NCBI GenBank assembly: GCA_022036555.1
Contig: CM039122.1
Location: 47,977,600 to 48,041,599 of the forward strand
DNA length: 64,000 nucleotides
Source: Microstegium vimineum
Taxonomy: Eukaryota; Streptophyta; Magnoliopsida; Poales; Poaceae
Direction of reading: 5' to 3'
Below, one piece after another: positions 53,358 through 64,000 of this stretch. Below the pieces are notes generated by a model that saw only the letters and a list, made by a program, of their open reading frames with translations, was not told the origin of the DNA and ran no database searches. The position numbers were made by a program, and so were the translations under genes. Within the stretch, counting starts at the first letter, position 1. Every line of letters starts with the position of its first letter.

Positions 53358-56300
53358 ATGGGGTGCAAGGGGTCGAAGCTGGACGAGCAGGAAGCCGTGG
53401 CGCTGTGCAGGGGCCGGGCCGACCTGCTCGCGGCCGCCGTGCGCCACCGCTACGCGCTGGCCGACGCGCACGACGCGCTGGCGGACTCGCTCGCGTCCGT
53501 CGCCGCGGGGCTCCACCGCCTCATGACCGCGCCCGGCCAGCCACGCGTCGCGCTGCCCGCCGCGGGCAAGGGCGTGGGCGCGCCTCCTCTGCCCGCCGTC
53601 GCCGCGTCATCTTCCTCGCCGCCGCACTCGTCGTCGCACATCAACTTCGCGCCGTCCTCCGACTCCGACTCCGGCTCCGTCACCTCCTCGCCTACCCGCC
53701 GCCGCCTCATCCCCGGCTACGACCACCCGTTCCCGCATTACGCCTACGGCTACGGGTACGCACCCGAACCCTCCCCCTACGGCAGCGGTGGGTACCCGGC
53801 GCCGCCCGGATCGCTGCGGCTCTACTACGCGCGGAGCCGACCGCCCCCGGCCTCGGTCGCCGTCGAGCAGCGCGCCGCCCCATCGGAGCGCGTTTACTAC
53901 GGGTCCGTCGAGCCGGCGCCGGGTGGGGACACGCGGTACTACTCGTACGGCGGTGAGCCCGCGGGCAGGGCGCCCACGCCGCCGCCGCCGTCCCCGCCGA
54001 GGACGACGTCGTGGGACTTCTTCAATGTGTTCGGCGACTACGACGTCTACGACAACTACTGCTACGACGCTGGCGGCGCTGCGGCGGAGGCGGCGTACAC
54101 GCCGAGCAGGAGCTCGCGGGAGGTGCGGGAGGAAGAGGGCATCCCGGAGCTCGAGGACGACGACGCCGTCGTCAAGCAGGTGGCCGGTGACTTATCGGCG
54201 CCCGGGAGTGGCGCGCGCAGCCGACGCAGCTCGCTCGGCGGCGTCAGCAGCAGCATTGCCGAGGTCGACGAGGAGGAGACTTCTGTCGTCGATAAGGAAG
54301 TCATTGCTGGGGGACACCTGGCGCCAGCGCAACGTAACGCTGCGCCGACGCCACGGAGGGCCGTTGACACTGCAGACGTTGCCGGGGAGATCAAGGCGCA
54401 GTTTGTCCGAGCTGCAGACGCTGTGAGGGCACTTTCACCAGTTCTTGAGGTCGGGAGGCGGAGGTACCACCACCGGAGCTCAGTGTACCATGGTGAGCGT
54501 TTTCTTCCAGTACTCCTCCTCAGCAAGTCTTTGGTTTAGCTTATGCCCAATTCTTTAATTTGACTTGTTGGTATTTGGATATAGTTTCATCTAGTATGGT
54601 GTCAGCGATTGCCTTGCCGCATTCGGACCTTGGAGCCATCGAGCTCTTGGATGCTGGAAATGAGAAGGTGTTGGCTGGAAGAACCCTGTCTTTGACACTG
54701 GAGAAGCTCTATATGTGGGAGAAGAAATTGTATGATGAGGTTAAGGTATGTGTGCATTGTTGTCAAATGTCAATAGTCAACTCAAATGAATGATACACGA
54801 AATTGGCAGATACTATCTAGGCCCTGTTTCGTTCCAACCAAAATTTGTCTTTCAATGATGGAGATTGTGAGGATGACACACGAACCAATGCAAAGATTCT
54901 CTTATTTTGACCTCTTGAGTCCAAAATGCAAAATGAGGAATGGACCACTTTTTGCCAAATATTTTGGGTGATGTTTAGTTTCATTTTGCAAAATGAAGAG
55001 GCAAAACCCAAAATATTTTGGATTTCATGGGGAACTAAACACCCCCCTACTAATTTTGTTGCTCCATAGTGGTCCCTTGATCTCCACTCGGAGCCACTGA
55101 GCACAAGTCTTAACAGGGAGTCTCTTATCTCAAGTTGGGAGAGAGCACTGTGAATCATTTTACAGCCTTATCTTGTGTAACAACTGAATCCTTAAGGTCG
55201 ATCAAAGCATGCAGGGCCCCTCCTCGCTATCAAACAGACACACATGCCCAACCAACCATGTAATTTTAGAACTGTTCTGCCTATCTTGTACCATCGCGCT
55301 TCTTGTTTATAAATAGAGTTTATTGACTTTACACCGTGTAAAGTGCCTTTTGGGGCTGACCAACCACAATTGGAAGTACTAATCAAGAAAAATGGCCAGA
55401 ATTTAATTATATGTATATCAATGTCAAACTAGTTCCAAAATAGTGCTAATGTAAGATGTATTTAATAGATCATTTTTTAGTTTATTTTCTCATGGTGGAT
55501 TTGCTTGTAACTTTATAAGTAATGCATGATGCCAGTGTTATTTCCTATACCATATTACATTATCACTTGCAATGCGTGACCTTTGTATTTTTTTATGTAA
55601 TTTTAATTATTTTCTTGCTCATTTCCTATTTTAGGCTGAAGAGAAAATGCGTCTGCTGCTTGCGAAGAATGCAAAGCGGCTGAAGTACTTGGATCTGAAA
55701 GGTGCAGAAGCTCAGAAGATCGACACAACCCGAAATATGGTCAAGAAGCTGTCAACAAAATTAAGAATATCTGTGAGAATAATTACCAAGGTTTCCAAAA
55801 AGATAAATAGAGTAAGGGACGAAGAATTGTGGCCACAAATGAATGCCTTAATCCAAGGGTATGCTCTGACCTTTCAGCCTGAATTGTTTTATCAATTGTT
55901 TCATTTTAGTTCCCTGGCTGCTTCCTTTACACTGGTTATATGTGTATCTAGTATGTATAATCATATAAATGCTCTATCATAAAGTAATAGTCTTAGTTGC
56001 GTAGGTAATTGGATTGGAATACGCAGCATTATAAACCAAATGTCATGATAGTCAGTAGAAATAAGCTAATTGTATAGAAGCAATCCAAGTTTTTTAGAAA
56101 TATAAAGGAAATTTTATTATGGCCTCTGCATATTTTGCTTGAAGCAACCAAATGTACAAGGAACCCCAGTAGCCCTGCTTTTCTATGAGGTTGTTTTAAG
56201 CAACTACACATAAATTTATTAACACATTCTGTGGTGGAAATCGAGAGTCATGTATGCTTTTTTATTGGAGTAGAACTTTTAGTTGTTTAAGTTTTCTAAG

Positions 56301-57095
56301 AATCTTGCTTTTAATATTTCCATGGAATCTAGCACGCATTAGAATACTGATGTCCCTCTTTGTAGGTTTGTGAGAATGTGGCGAGACAAGTTGGACTGCT
56401 ACCAGGTACATTGTCAAGTGATCTCAGAGGCAAAAAACCTGGATTCAATTGTCCCTGACGGAAGCAGTCGTGACATGGCATTAGATCTTGAACTAGAGAT
56501 GATGAAATGGATTGTCAATTTTTCCTCCTGGGTGAATGAACAGAGGAGCTTCGTCAAGGCGCTGAATGGATGGCTATCACTTTGTCTTGACTACAAAACT
56601 GAGGAGACAGTCGATGGAGTTCCTCCTTATTCACCTGGAAGGGTGGGTGCTCCCCTTGTGTTTGTCATCTGCAACAGCTGGTCTCAAGCCATGGATCGGC
56701 TCTCAGAGAAGGAAGTGGTTACCTCTATGCAAGCTCTTGTGTCCAGTGTCCGCAAGCTGTTGGAGAAACAAAATGTTGAACAAACGGAGCAGATGGTTGC
56801 TACACGGGAAAGAGAAAGGTGGAACAAAATACTGGAAAAGAAGACACTGGAGATCAACAAGGAGGCAGATATGCTGAACAAGAAGTTGGCCATGGTACCA
56901 GGCCGGCACAGCCGGCTTCCAAGCGTGCAAACATACCAGGAACATCTTCTTGACGCAAGCAGTTTGCAGAGTAGCTTGCAGCGTGTTGTCCAAGCCTTAG
57001 AAAGCTTCACCTCCAATTCGCTGCAAGCATTCGAGCAGACCCTGAGACATGCCGAAGAGGAAAGGTCATCCAGAGAGAGCGCTAAAGTTTCATAG
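53358..57095 (+). CDS. DUF630/DUF632 protein (NRG2-like), 4 exons, 749 aa
   Basis: Exons 53358-54492, 54585-54745, 55635-55858 and 56366-57095; all borders GT/AG; the sum is 2250 bp and in frame. ATG at 53358 gives MGCKGSKLDE, a start fitted for N-myristoylation at Gly2 and palmitoylation at Cys3, followed by DUF630 (CRGRADLLAAAVRHRYALAD, residues about 18-37). A Ser/Pro/Tyr-rich low-complexity middle spans about residues 75-340. DUF632 covers about residues 340-690 (EIKAQFVRAADAVRAL; KLYMWEKKLYDEVK; VNFSSWVNEQRSFVKALNGW). The end has a coiled-coil segment (RERERWNKILEKKTLEINKE). Such genes are often labelled bZIP without a real bZIP domain. Arabidopsis NRG2 acts in nitrate signalling, but this large family has several members, so the role is inference. 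Confidence 0.92.
54820..55046. mobile_element. MITE in intron 2 of the DUF630/632 gene (227 bp)
   Basis: The left end GGCCCTGTTTCGTTCC and right end GGGGAACTAAACACCCCC are inverted copies, flanked by CTA on both sides (54817-54819 and 55047-55049). The interior has a further inverted pair around caaaatgcaaaatga and tcattttgcaaaatga. Confidence 0.75.
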
Positions 57096-57575
57096 TGAAC
57101 AAGAATGTAACAGTTTGAGCATGTCCTCATTGGGAGGCATTGACACAGAACATACTGGGCTAATGCTGCTCACATAGAATTTTTTGGTGGACAAATCCTA
57201 ACTTCTGAGTTTAAACTGACCAAGGGTCGTTGATGTAGTTTAGGCGAAGCTCTCATCGCGCATCGGCGTCCAGACTAGATATATGTAGCAGCAAGTTTTT
57301 TTACAGGCGAAGTGCCTTTTTGTGGTGGTATCATGGTATGCAAACGAGGCGCATTGAGTTTGTGTCATTGTATGTTATTTTGCTTGATGCGGAGGTTAAT
57401 ATAGATGAATCCATGAGTGCGAAAAAGTAGAACAATGTGTTGTCCATGGAATGCAGTTTGCTAACTGCTAAAGTATAAGCTAATTGTCATCTTGAAATTT
57501 TGGCTTACCAATGGGTATTTGCAACTCCGTATGGTTCTAGCCAATGTTCTCCTGAATGGTTTTATCCGAAATGTT
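57096..57575 (+). other. 3' UTR and flank of the DUF630/632 gene
   Basis: Non-coding; the gene's 3' UTR probably takes up the first few hundred bases. Confidence 0.5.
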
Positions 57576-58300
57576 ACTCCCTCCGTCTATAAAATAATAT
57601 AACTATTACTTTTCGATGAGTTTAAAGTTTGACCAAAGTTATATAAAAATATAATACCTCCGTCCCCAAAATTACTTTTCGATGAGTTTAAAGTTTGATC
57701 AAAGTTATATAAAAATATAATACCTCCGTCCCCAAAAGAATGTAATTCTCATTTTTCGAGAAGTCAATCATTTTTAGAGTTTGACCAAATATATAAAAAA
57801 ATACTAATATTCATGATATCAATTAGTATTATTAGATTAGTTATAGAATATATTTTCATAATAAAATTATTTAGAGACATAAATGCTAATATGATTTAAT
57901 ATATAATTGATCAAACATGAGCTAAATTGACCGGTACGGTTCCCATAGTTGCATTCATTTAGGGATAAAAATAGTACTACCATTTATAAAACAAAATAAG
58001 AACCATTAAAAGAATTCAGAAATATTTTTATAATAAGTTTATTTTGAGACATAAATGTTAATAAATATTTCCTTCGTACTATAAGTTATTCTAAAAATCT
58101 TAGAGAGTTAAAATATCTCAAATTTGACCAAATTTATATAATAAAAATAACATTTATGATGCCAAATAAGCATCATTAAATTATTTATTAAATATATTTT
58201 CATAGTATACTTACTTGATGACATAAATCTTTGTTATTCTTTTTATAGCTTTTGGTCAAACTTGAGATGCTTTAACTCTACAAGATTTTTTATTCATTGT
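57576..58300. repeat. Cluster of Stowaway-like MITE fragments with a 66-bp tandem duplication
   Basis: CTCCCTCCGTCTATAAAATA at 57578 is a typical Stowaway end. A 66-bp unit is repeated head-to-tail (57605-57670 and 57671-57736) with one mismatch; both copies end in acctccgtccccaaa. Further parts (aagtttgaccaaat, tgatcaaactt, ccttcgtactataagttattc) suggest two or three nested elements up to 58300. Confidence 0.75.
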
Positions 58301-58686
58301 AAACTTGGTTAAAGTTAAGTAAGTTTGACTTATAAAAAATCTATATACTTGCATCTTTGTGGATCAGTGGATCACCTTGATGTAGATGTACATTGCATGG
58401 ATTGTCTGCCTATTTGCTGCATTGATGATCGCTCGATTGGTGCTGAGGAGCTGACAGCACCTGTTTTCTGTCGAAGCTGCCGCAATAGTCTGTGTTTGGA
58501 CATTTTAGGTGGGTACTGCCATTGGAAAAAAGAAAGAAAGAAAGATTATTTAGTGCTTCCAATGGCTAGTGAAATATTGGTTTTAGGCTGCGTCCCGTGA
58601 ATGACAAGAATAAATATGAAATCAGGAAGAACTAAAAATTGGAAAAAGAAAGGGAAAGAAAGAAAGAAATGAGAAAGGGAAAAAAA

Positions 58687-58713
58687 TGGGCTGCGTGGAA
58701 AAGGGATGGCCCA
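58687..58713 (+). promoter_or_regulatory. Site II-type motifs (TGGGCY) ahead of the ribosomal protein gene
   Basis: TGGGCT at 58687-58692 and GGCCCA (inverted TGGGCC) at 58708-58713. TCP-bound site II elements are enriched in promoters of plant ribosomal and mitochondrial genes. The CT-rich, GC-rich stretch after them (58720-58935) looks like the first leader exon. Confidence 0.45.
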
Positions 58714-61700
58714 GGAGAAGCCCCGTGCGGGCGCTCCGCGCCTCCCGCTTCCCCTCGACCCAACAACCAATCCCAGAGGCCGGACTGGGCAGCCCTTCAG
58801 GTTTCAGCCCGCGTGCACTCTCTCGCCGTCTCGCCCCTCTGCGGCGACCGACGACGATTGGGCTACCGTCGCCGCCGCCGCCGCCGACCAAAGCTAGGTG
58901 CCGAGGTCTTCGTAGCCCCCATCGCCGGAAACAAGTAACCACAAGGTATTCCACCACTTTTCTTCCTTCCCGCTGTTAGAAACCGAGCACCCAAACCTAA
59001 GATAGCTATTCAGCTTTTTGTTCGGTGCCTTAAATTCGATTTTCTTTTTGCAAAAATTATCTGGTATCCATGTGTAGACCCATGTACTTTTACTGGATCC
59101 GCACCTGCTGTGAAGACCTGACGGAATTTGGTTTGGCAATGGTAGGATTTTCAGGTAAGCTAGAAAGCTAGTCGCGGCCTTGCCGCGCTCCACCGTTTGT
59201 AGCAGGGCCAGTGGGCCTGTAAGTGTGTGTGTGCCGAAATGGTATATTGAGTCCATTATTACTGTTCTGTCGTTGGAGATCATATCTTTCTTGCGCTGTG
59301 CAAATCAGCTTGTGTGTGGCGTTTTGTTCAGTAGTTTGGTTGTTTTTGAGGTTGAGAGTTAGTAGAGTGGGTATGTTGTCTTTTTCATTATGCGCTGGTA
59401 TTGTAAACTGGTATCCCCAGTAATCTGGACCTTGGGTGATCGTATGCTTTCTAATAAAGCAGGGTTAATGCCTTTGGTCTAAAAAAACAGCTTATGTGGT
59501 CTTTCGACTCCAGCACAGGTATGTGTGGTCGTTGTAGCCGTAGCGAGGGCAAGCTCTGTTATATATACCTTGTTTAGTGGCGTCTTGAGGGTTATGGCCG
59601 GCAAAAGTAAAGCTCATTGATTAGATTCTCTTTCCAGAATCCTGTGTTGAGGCTGGATTTAAGAAGTAAGGCAGGTACAGTAGTTGTTCGATGGATAAAT
59701 GCTTTATTTTCTCTTGATTTCTCTCCTCTTTGTTGCTTTGCATGATTTGTGTGTTTGGCCCTTTCAGATGTAGATGTAGACTATTCAATCTGAAGGAGAT
59801 ATGGCCACTGATTCTTTGTACTTCCCAAGTGCCCATTGATTTATCATCAGGTTAATTAACTACGATGACACCACATAGTGCCCCAATATGGTCAGAATTT
59901 CATCTAGAGCATTATCTAGATTTTTAAACTCTCTATACCAAGTGTTAATAAGCAGCAGTCAGGGAGACGGTAATAGGTCTTCCATAAAGATTTTTCCTTG
60001 GGCATGATCTCTATGTAGCTGTCGGTAGCTGCATTAGAATTTGCACCGAACTATTGTTAACTATAAGTCAAGTATTAGTAGATTGGATAAGGGCTCTAGT
60101 TTTTGTTAGGAGTTTCTTAGCTCTTGGTCAATCTACTATTTGATATTATATACTATATATTCTTTTCAGCAAACGAGCAAGTATTGTTTTCATGTATGCT
60201 GTAGATAGTTGTGACTCGAAAGCTAGGTCTCATTTTGCTATAAAATTGTCTTCATAAAAGATTCCTGAATTAAAAAGATGAAAACAACCAGTGTTAAAAA
60301 TAGATTGTTTGGCTATATATATAAAAAAATAGTACCACTGGATTCTAAGTCATACCATGTGTGCACAGGTTGAAGATAATAGTATGTTGTGTTGAAACTT
60401 TTGAGTATAAAACCATCAAGAAAATAAATCCTTTTGAGTATATCTAAGACATCAGATTATATCATGAAGTTTAGGTGAATTAATACTGAAGACAGCAAGA
60501 TTCTGAGTTTTATCTTGAAGAGCAAGGTGCTGAGCACACTGTTAATAATCAGCAATTGCTGTTAAGATATCATTTCATATTTTGTATAATCTACATTGTT
60601 TGTCGTTATCCCGCATGTATGCTTCTACCAAAACAAAATCATAGTACAGATGTAGGATAGGCTAACATATAATGTGCAGACATAGTAAGTTTCAATTATG
60701 ATGGAGAATATTGTGAGGTATTCATTGCTGATGAACACTATTTCAGTATTTTGGTTAGGAACATTTCTGATAAAAAATGAGGTAGGCTTACAGTCAATTA
60801 GTCTTTCCAATTAAAGAGATCTTATATGTACCTGAATAATACCCTTTGCTTCATTGTTGCTTCTTCTTTGCTTTGTTATGGTGATACCGATGAGAGTAGG
60901 TCTGCAAGCTGTAGCAAAAGTTTTGAGTTGTCTTGGAGAACAGAAAGGATGATCACATGACATGATAGTCTAGGGTTTACTGAGGATTGCAATTGAATTT
61001 AACGTAGGATCCTAGGAGGTATTAGGAGTAAGGGTACAACGAAAGAAATTGTGGGGAAAAGAATGGTCGGTTAGATCAGGTTTAATCTGAAGATTGAGGT
61101 ATAACGGACTTGCTATTTTTTTTTTTTTGGAACTGTGTAGTGGTTGTTATCCTGCAATCTTACATTAGCAAAAGCAGGGATATATGTGATCGAAAAGAGG
61201 TCTCATTTCGAAATACTCTATCTAGAGTTTTCATAATCTTGTTTAAATGTAGATGCTGCAGGCAGCATAACACAGAAGCAGTTTTAAAACTTTCAAGTCA
61301 CACTGTCAGAGATCTCATTTGGAAATAGATTTGTCCTAATCCTGTTTAATTGTAGATGCTGCAGTCAGCATAGTGCAGAAGCAAGTTTTAGGTGCGATTC
61401 TGTTTTGCGGAGCTTCTGTTTAGGTCCAGCATGTCAGCCATCCAATAATCCTTGTATCAGCTATCATGCGGAGCTTCTGTTTTGCACACGCAAGAAACAT
61501 TCCCATGTCAGAACCATTTTAGAGCTACCATTTTATTACAAGTGTGTTACTTGGCTGACAAACTTAGAGAATTCATTGCTATTGTTACCCCTATTTGGCG
61601 TAACCACAACTTCAGCTGTCTTCCTTTCGCGCCTTGGATTATTGGGATGATGGTTGTGTAGTAGGGTCTCACAATTGTCATTCATCAGTCATCACCCTCT

Positions 61701-61987
61701 CTTGCCTTGTGGAAACCTTATAAAGTGTTTACTGTTTGAGTGACAGTTATGGACGTTGCACTATAATAACCAACAAAGTGGGATAAATGCTATGTGAGGG
61801 CGTAGCTGATTTGACATTCAGTTTGGTGTGGTATTATCTAGATAGTTTAGTCAAGCACACAAAATTTACTCTTAATTGCACTTGAATTTCCACTGTTCTG
61901 ATGAGAAACTTTTGCTCTTCCTTCTGTTTGTGTCAAAGATAACTTGGTTCCCAAAGTACTGCTGTTGGAAGAGCCCCTTTATCGCCA
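58714..61987 (+). other. Presumed 5' leader exon and long leader intron(s) of the L6 gene
   Basis: A GC-rich leader-like block (58720-58935) ends near cacaag/gtattcc (donor-like, about 58945). The following 3 kb is T-rich with no recognisable coding until 61988. This suggests a long 5' UTR intron, possibly several; the acceptor is not certain. Two approximate copies of tgtagatgctgcag...cagaagca lie at about 61249-61283 and 61354-61385. Confidence 0.45.
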
Positions 61988-62299
61988 ATGGAAGCGAAGT
62001 TTTTCCGTTTCCTGAAGCTCGTTGGGGTCGGCTTCAAAGCAAGGTCAGAGAGCCAAGGCCGTGAGCTGTTCCTGAAACTGGGATACAGCCATGAGGTGCA
62101 GTTCACCGCACCCCCAGCTGTCCGTGTCTTCTGCTTCAAACCCAACATAATCTGCTGCACCGGCATCGATAAGGACAGGGTGCACCAGTTCGCCGGCGCT
62201 GTCCGGAGCTGTAAACCTCCAGAGGTGTACAAGGGGAAGGGGGTCCTGTACTTTGACGAGGTTATCAAGCTTAAGCCCGGAAAGAAGCAAAAGAAGTGA
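61988..62299 (+). CDS. Mitochondrial large-subunit ribosomal protein L6 (uL6m), 103 aa
   Basis: ATG at 61988 gives MEAKFFRFLKLVGVGFKARS; TGA at 62297-62299. The protein carries the bacterial-type L6 fold motifs: GRELFLKLGYSHEVQF, CCTGIDKDRVHQFAGAVRSC and KPPEVYKGKGVLYFDEVIKL, with a Lys-rich end (KPGKKQKK). It is a single short domain matching the compact nuclear-encoded mitochondrial L6 of plants (Arabidopsis homologue about 100 aa). It should sit in the large mitoribosomal subunit near the GTPase-associated region. The start fits family length. There is no long targeting presequence, which is usual for this protein. Confidence 0.93.
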   Translation: MEAKFFRFLKLVGVGFKARSESQGRELFLKLGYSHEVQFTAPPAVRVFCFKPNIICCTGIDKDRVHQFAGAVRSCKPPEVYKGKGVLYFDEVIKLKPGKKQKK

Positions 62300-64000
62300 C
62301 GACTTGAGAACGTTATAACTTTGTCTTTGGCTTTTAATCCCTTGAGACCCATCCTTCTTCACATTTGTAGTGATCCGGATCTGGTCTGGTTGTGTTGTGC
62401 TAGGCAGATCACCATTGTCTTATGCTTAGCTCAGCTGCAGCCTGCAGGCAACACGATGTAGTGGGGGTGCATGTAATGAAGTTGTAGCCTTGTAGGACCA
62501 TGAGTGGGAATAAGTTACCCGTTCCTTTTTTTTATTGACATCAGCTGGAACATTGCTTTGCAAATTGGATTGAATTTCCGAATAGAATGTTTTCCTTTCA
62601 AATTAGTGTCTTTCGATAGATTGACACAGATCAAGTATGACACTGCATGGTACTAGTATCATTTATACTGGAGCTCTATCTGCAAGACTGCAACGACTGT
62701 ACTAAGATTATTAATTTATTATCCATTTGTACTCATGGATCTGATCATTGTGATGATAATATACCCTAAGATATAAAAAATGTACTTGGTGTAAGTATAT
62801 TTGTATATTATTCCATACATAATGCCGTGCAGGCCTACAGAAAGCTGATGAGCATTTGTGATTTGTGCTGCTGTGGACGTGCGGTCTGTCATCTGTGACA
62901 AATCTATACGACTGAAGTGAGTGAACACATATTTCTCAGCTGACAACCGTACACCTAATAAAATAAAATAAAAATCTGCCTCGATAAGTTAATCTTGTTG
63001 CAGTGTCATGTTTTCTTTGCAAAGTAGCATTCCCCTTCTCTTAATTTTTTGAATTCATGAAACATGATGTATTTTTGCATCAGTGAGCAGTGTAGTGATC
63101 CAAGATAAATTAATTATTATGTGACAACACCCGTCTCATTGCTCACTGAGACACACAGCGTGGCACGCAGACAGGCAACCGGCCATCTTTGCCTGCAGAT
63201 AGCTGCTGCCGCGTGTTTGCACACGTGTCGTGACGGGGATACAAATTGTGCAGGACACGGACGCGCGCACGTCGCGTCCACCCGCTAGCAGACGAACACA
63301 CATGAAGCGCTCTACTCGACCACCACCATGGAGGCGCCGGCCGGCGAGGGCGAGAAGTCGAGAACTGTGGACCCGCGTACGTCCTCCCGACAACAGCGGG
63401 GGCGTAGGGGCGAAGCGCGTGGAAGGCGGCAGCGGTGGAGCCGTGGATGGCGCGAAACCGCTGCCGCAGCCGTTCGACGTGTGCAACGAGCAGTTGGAGC
63501 GGCTGTGAAATGTGAATGCATGTGTGCGTTTGGCAATCTCGATCGATTAGTATCCCGGTCTGGTACTAGCTGCCTTTTAATTTTGAACAACTCTGATCCA
63601 TCAAACATGATGTGCCGTACGTGTCCGGTGAATAATTAGTAGTACGTAGTACGCTCCTAGTTTAAATTTTGCACTAAATTTTGGTTTTATCACCGGTTGC
63701 AATAGGCACCACTCGTGTAGTCCCTGTTCATTCATGATGGGGTACTGTACACCGCAAATACGAGACCAGAAAGTAACATAGGACGTGCCTGTGCCTCTAC
63801 GTACATTGGGACCTTTGCGCGCTCAACAGGTGAGAAAAATGCTTCGCCAAATCTCAAACGCTCCAATGTACTGTGTACTATCTTGTCCCTCTGGCAGACG
63901 GGTGGGCACTGTGGCCGGCAGCCGGAGCCGGAGCCGGGCCAGCCCAGTCCAAGCTAGCCCGCGACGCAGCAGAGCGGTGGCTGTTGTGGCCGTTCCGCGG
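62300..64000. other. 3' flank and intergenic, no gene recognised
   Basis: The L6 3' UTR takes up the first 200-250 bp. The rest is AT-rich until 63120. 63230-63520 is GC-rich with overlapping open frames in two plus-strand frames and on the minus strand; none shows a known domain. Nothing further was recognised to the end. Confidence 0.5.

Noticed and set aside
53363..54426. Arg/Ser-rich alternative frames over exon 1 of the DUF630/632 gene
   Set aside because: Shadow frames caused by GC3 bias; only the MGCKGSK frame continues through spliced exons.
61405..61661. Open frame ending IWRNHNFSCLPFAPWIIGMMVV upstream of L6
   Set aside because: Looks protein-like, but I could not link it to a family or to the L6 frame; kept as leader/intron.
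29000..62300. Search by eye for conserved plant miRNA sequences (for example miR156, 166, 172, 399 mature sequences)
   Set aside because: None found; the long hairpins at 40 and 42 kb do not carry known mature miRNAs.
63230..63639. Two overlapping plus-strand frames of about 100 codons near the right end
   Set aside because: GC-rich, Arg-rich, with equal frames on the other strand; no domain or promoter recognised, though a small orphan gene cannot be excluded.

Overview
The window is nuclear DNA of a grass, most likely a panicoid (the sorghum, sugarcane, maize or Setaria side). Reasons: very GC-rich, GC3-biased genes of grass type; a Tekay-type chromovirus with LTRs of about 2.7 kb; CACTA and Mutator-like elements with grass-style ends; and many Stowaway-type and other short MITEs between genes. 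I cannot name the species from sequence alone.

Left third (1-25.4 kb), transposon-rich. Bases 1-11006 are the 3' three-quarters or more of a degenerate Ty3/gypsy chromovirus; its 5' LTR begins outside the window. It sits inside the transposase gene of a CACTA element whose terminus is at 14291. A cold/drought-type dehydrin gene (minus strand, 16040-16990) lies between this nest and a mixed repeat block (17.6-20.1 kb, LINE remnants and a GACGGACGCT motif array). A complete Mutator-like element (MULE) of 4838 bp follows at 20523-25360. It has a perfect 9-bp target duplication and two convergent genes: a broken mudrA-type transposase and a GRF-type zinc-finger gene.

Middle and right (28.9-62.3 kb), gene islands in MITE-rich intergenic DNA. 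Four genes appear intact: an 11-exon DHHC protein S-acyltransferase resembling PAT10 (29124-33453, +), a single-exon DUF241/BYPASS1-like gene (37798-38928, +), a four-exon DUF630/DUF632 (NRG2-like) gene with a MITE in its second intron (53358-57095, +), and a nuclear gene for mitochondrial ribosomal protein L6 with a long 5' leader region (CDS 61988-62299, +). Between them lie two long hairpin elements (40.1-40.4 and 42.1-43.0 kb) and several MITEs. The genes do not form a pathway; they are ordinary single plant genes.

The most striking observation is in the chromovirus. Between the 5' LTR and gag there is an extra coiled-coil reading frame whose first residues closely copy the histone H3 tail, including the ARKS motif around K9. 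The same element ends its pol with a chromodomain, a module whose relatives bind methylated H3. An acidic, SUMO-interacting-motif-like tail lies at the end of the same extra frame. A retroelement that encodes both a mimic of the H3 tail and a chromodomain deserves a family-wide check.
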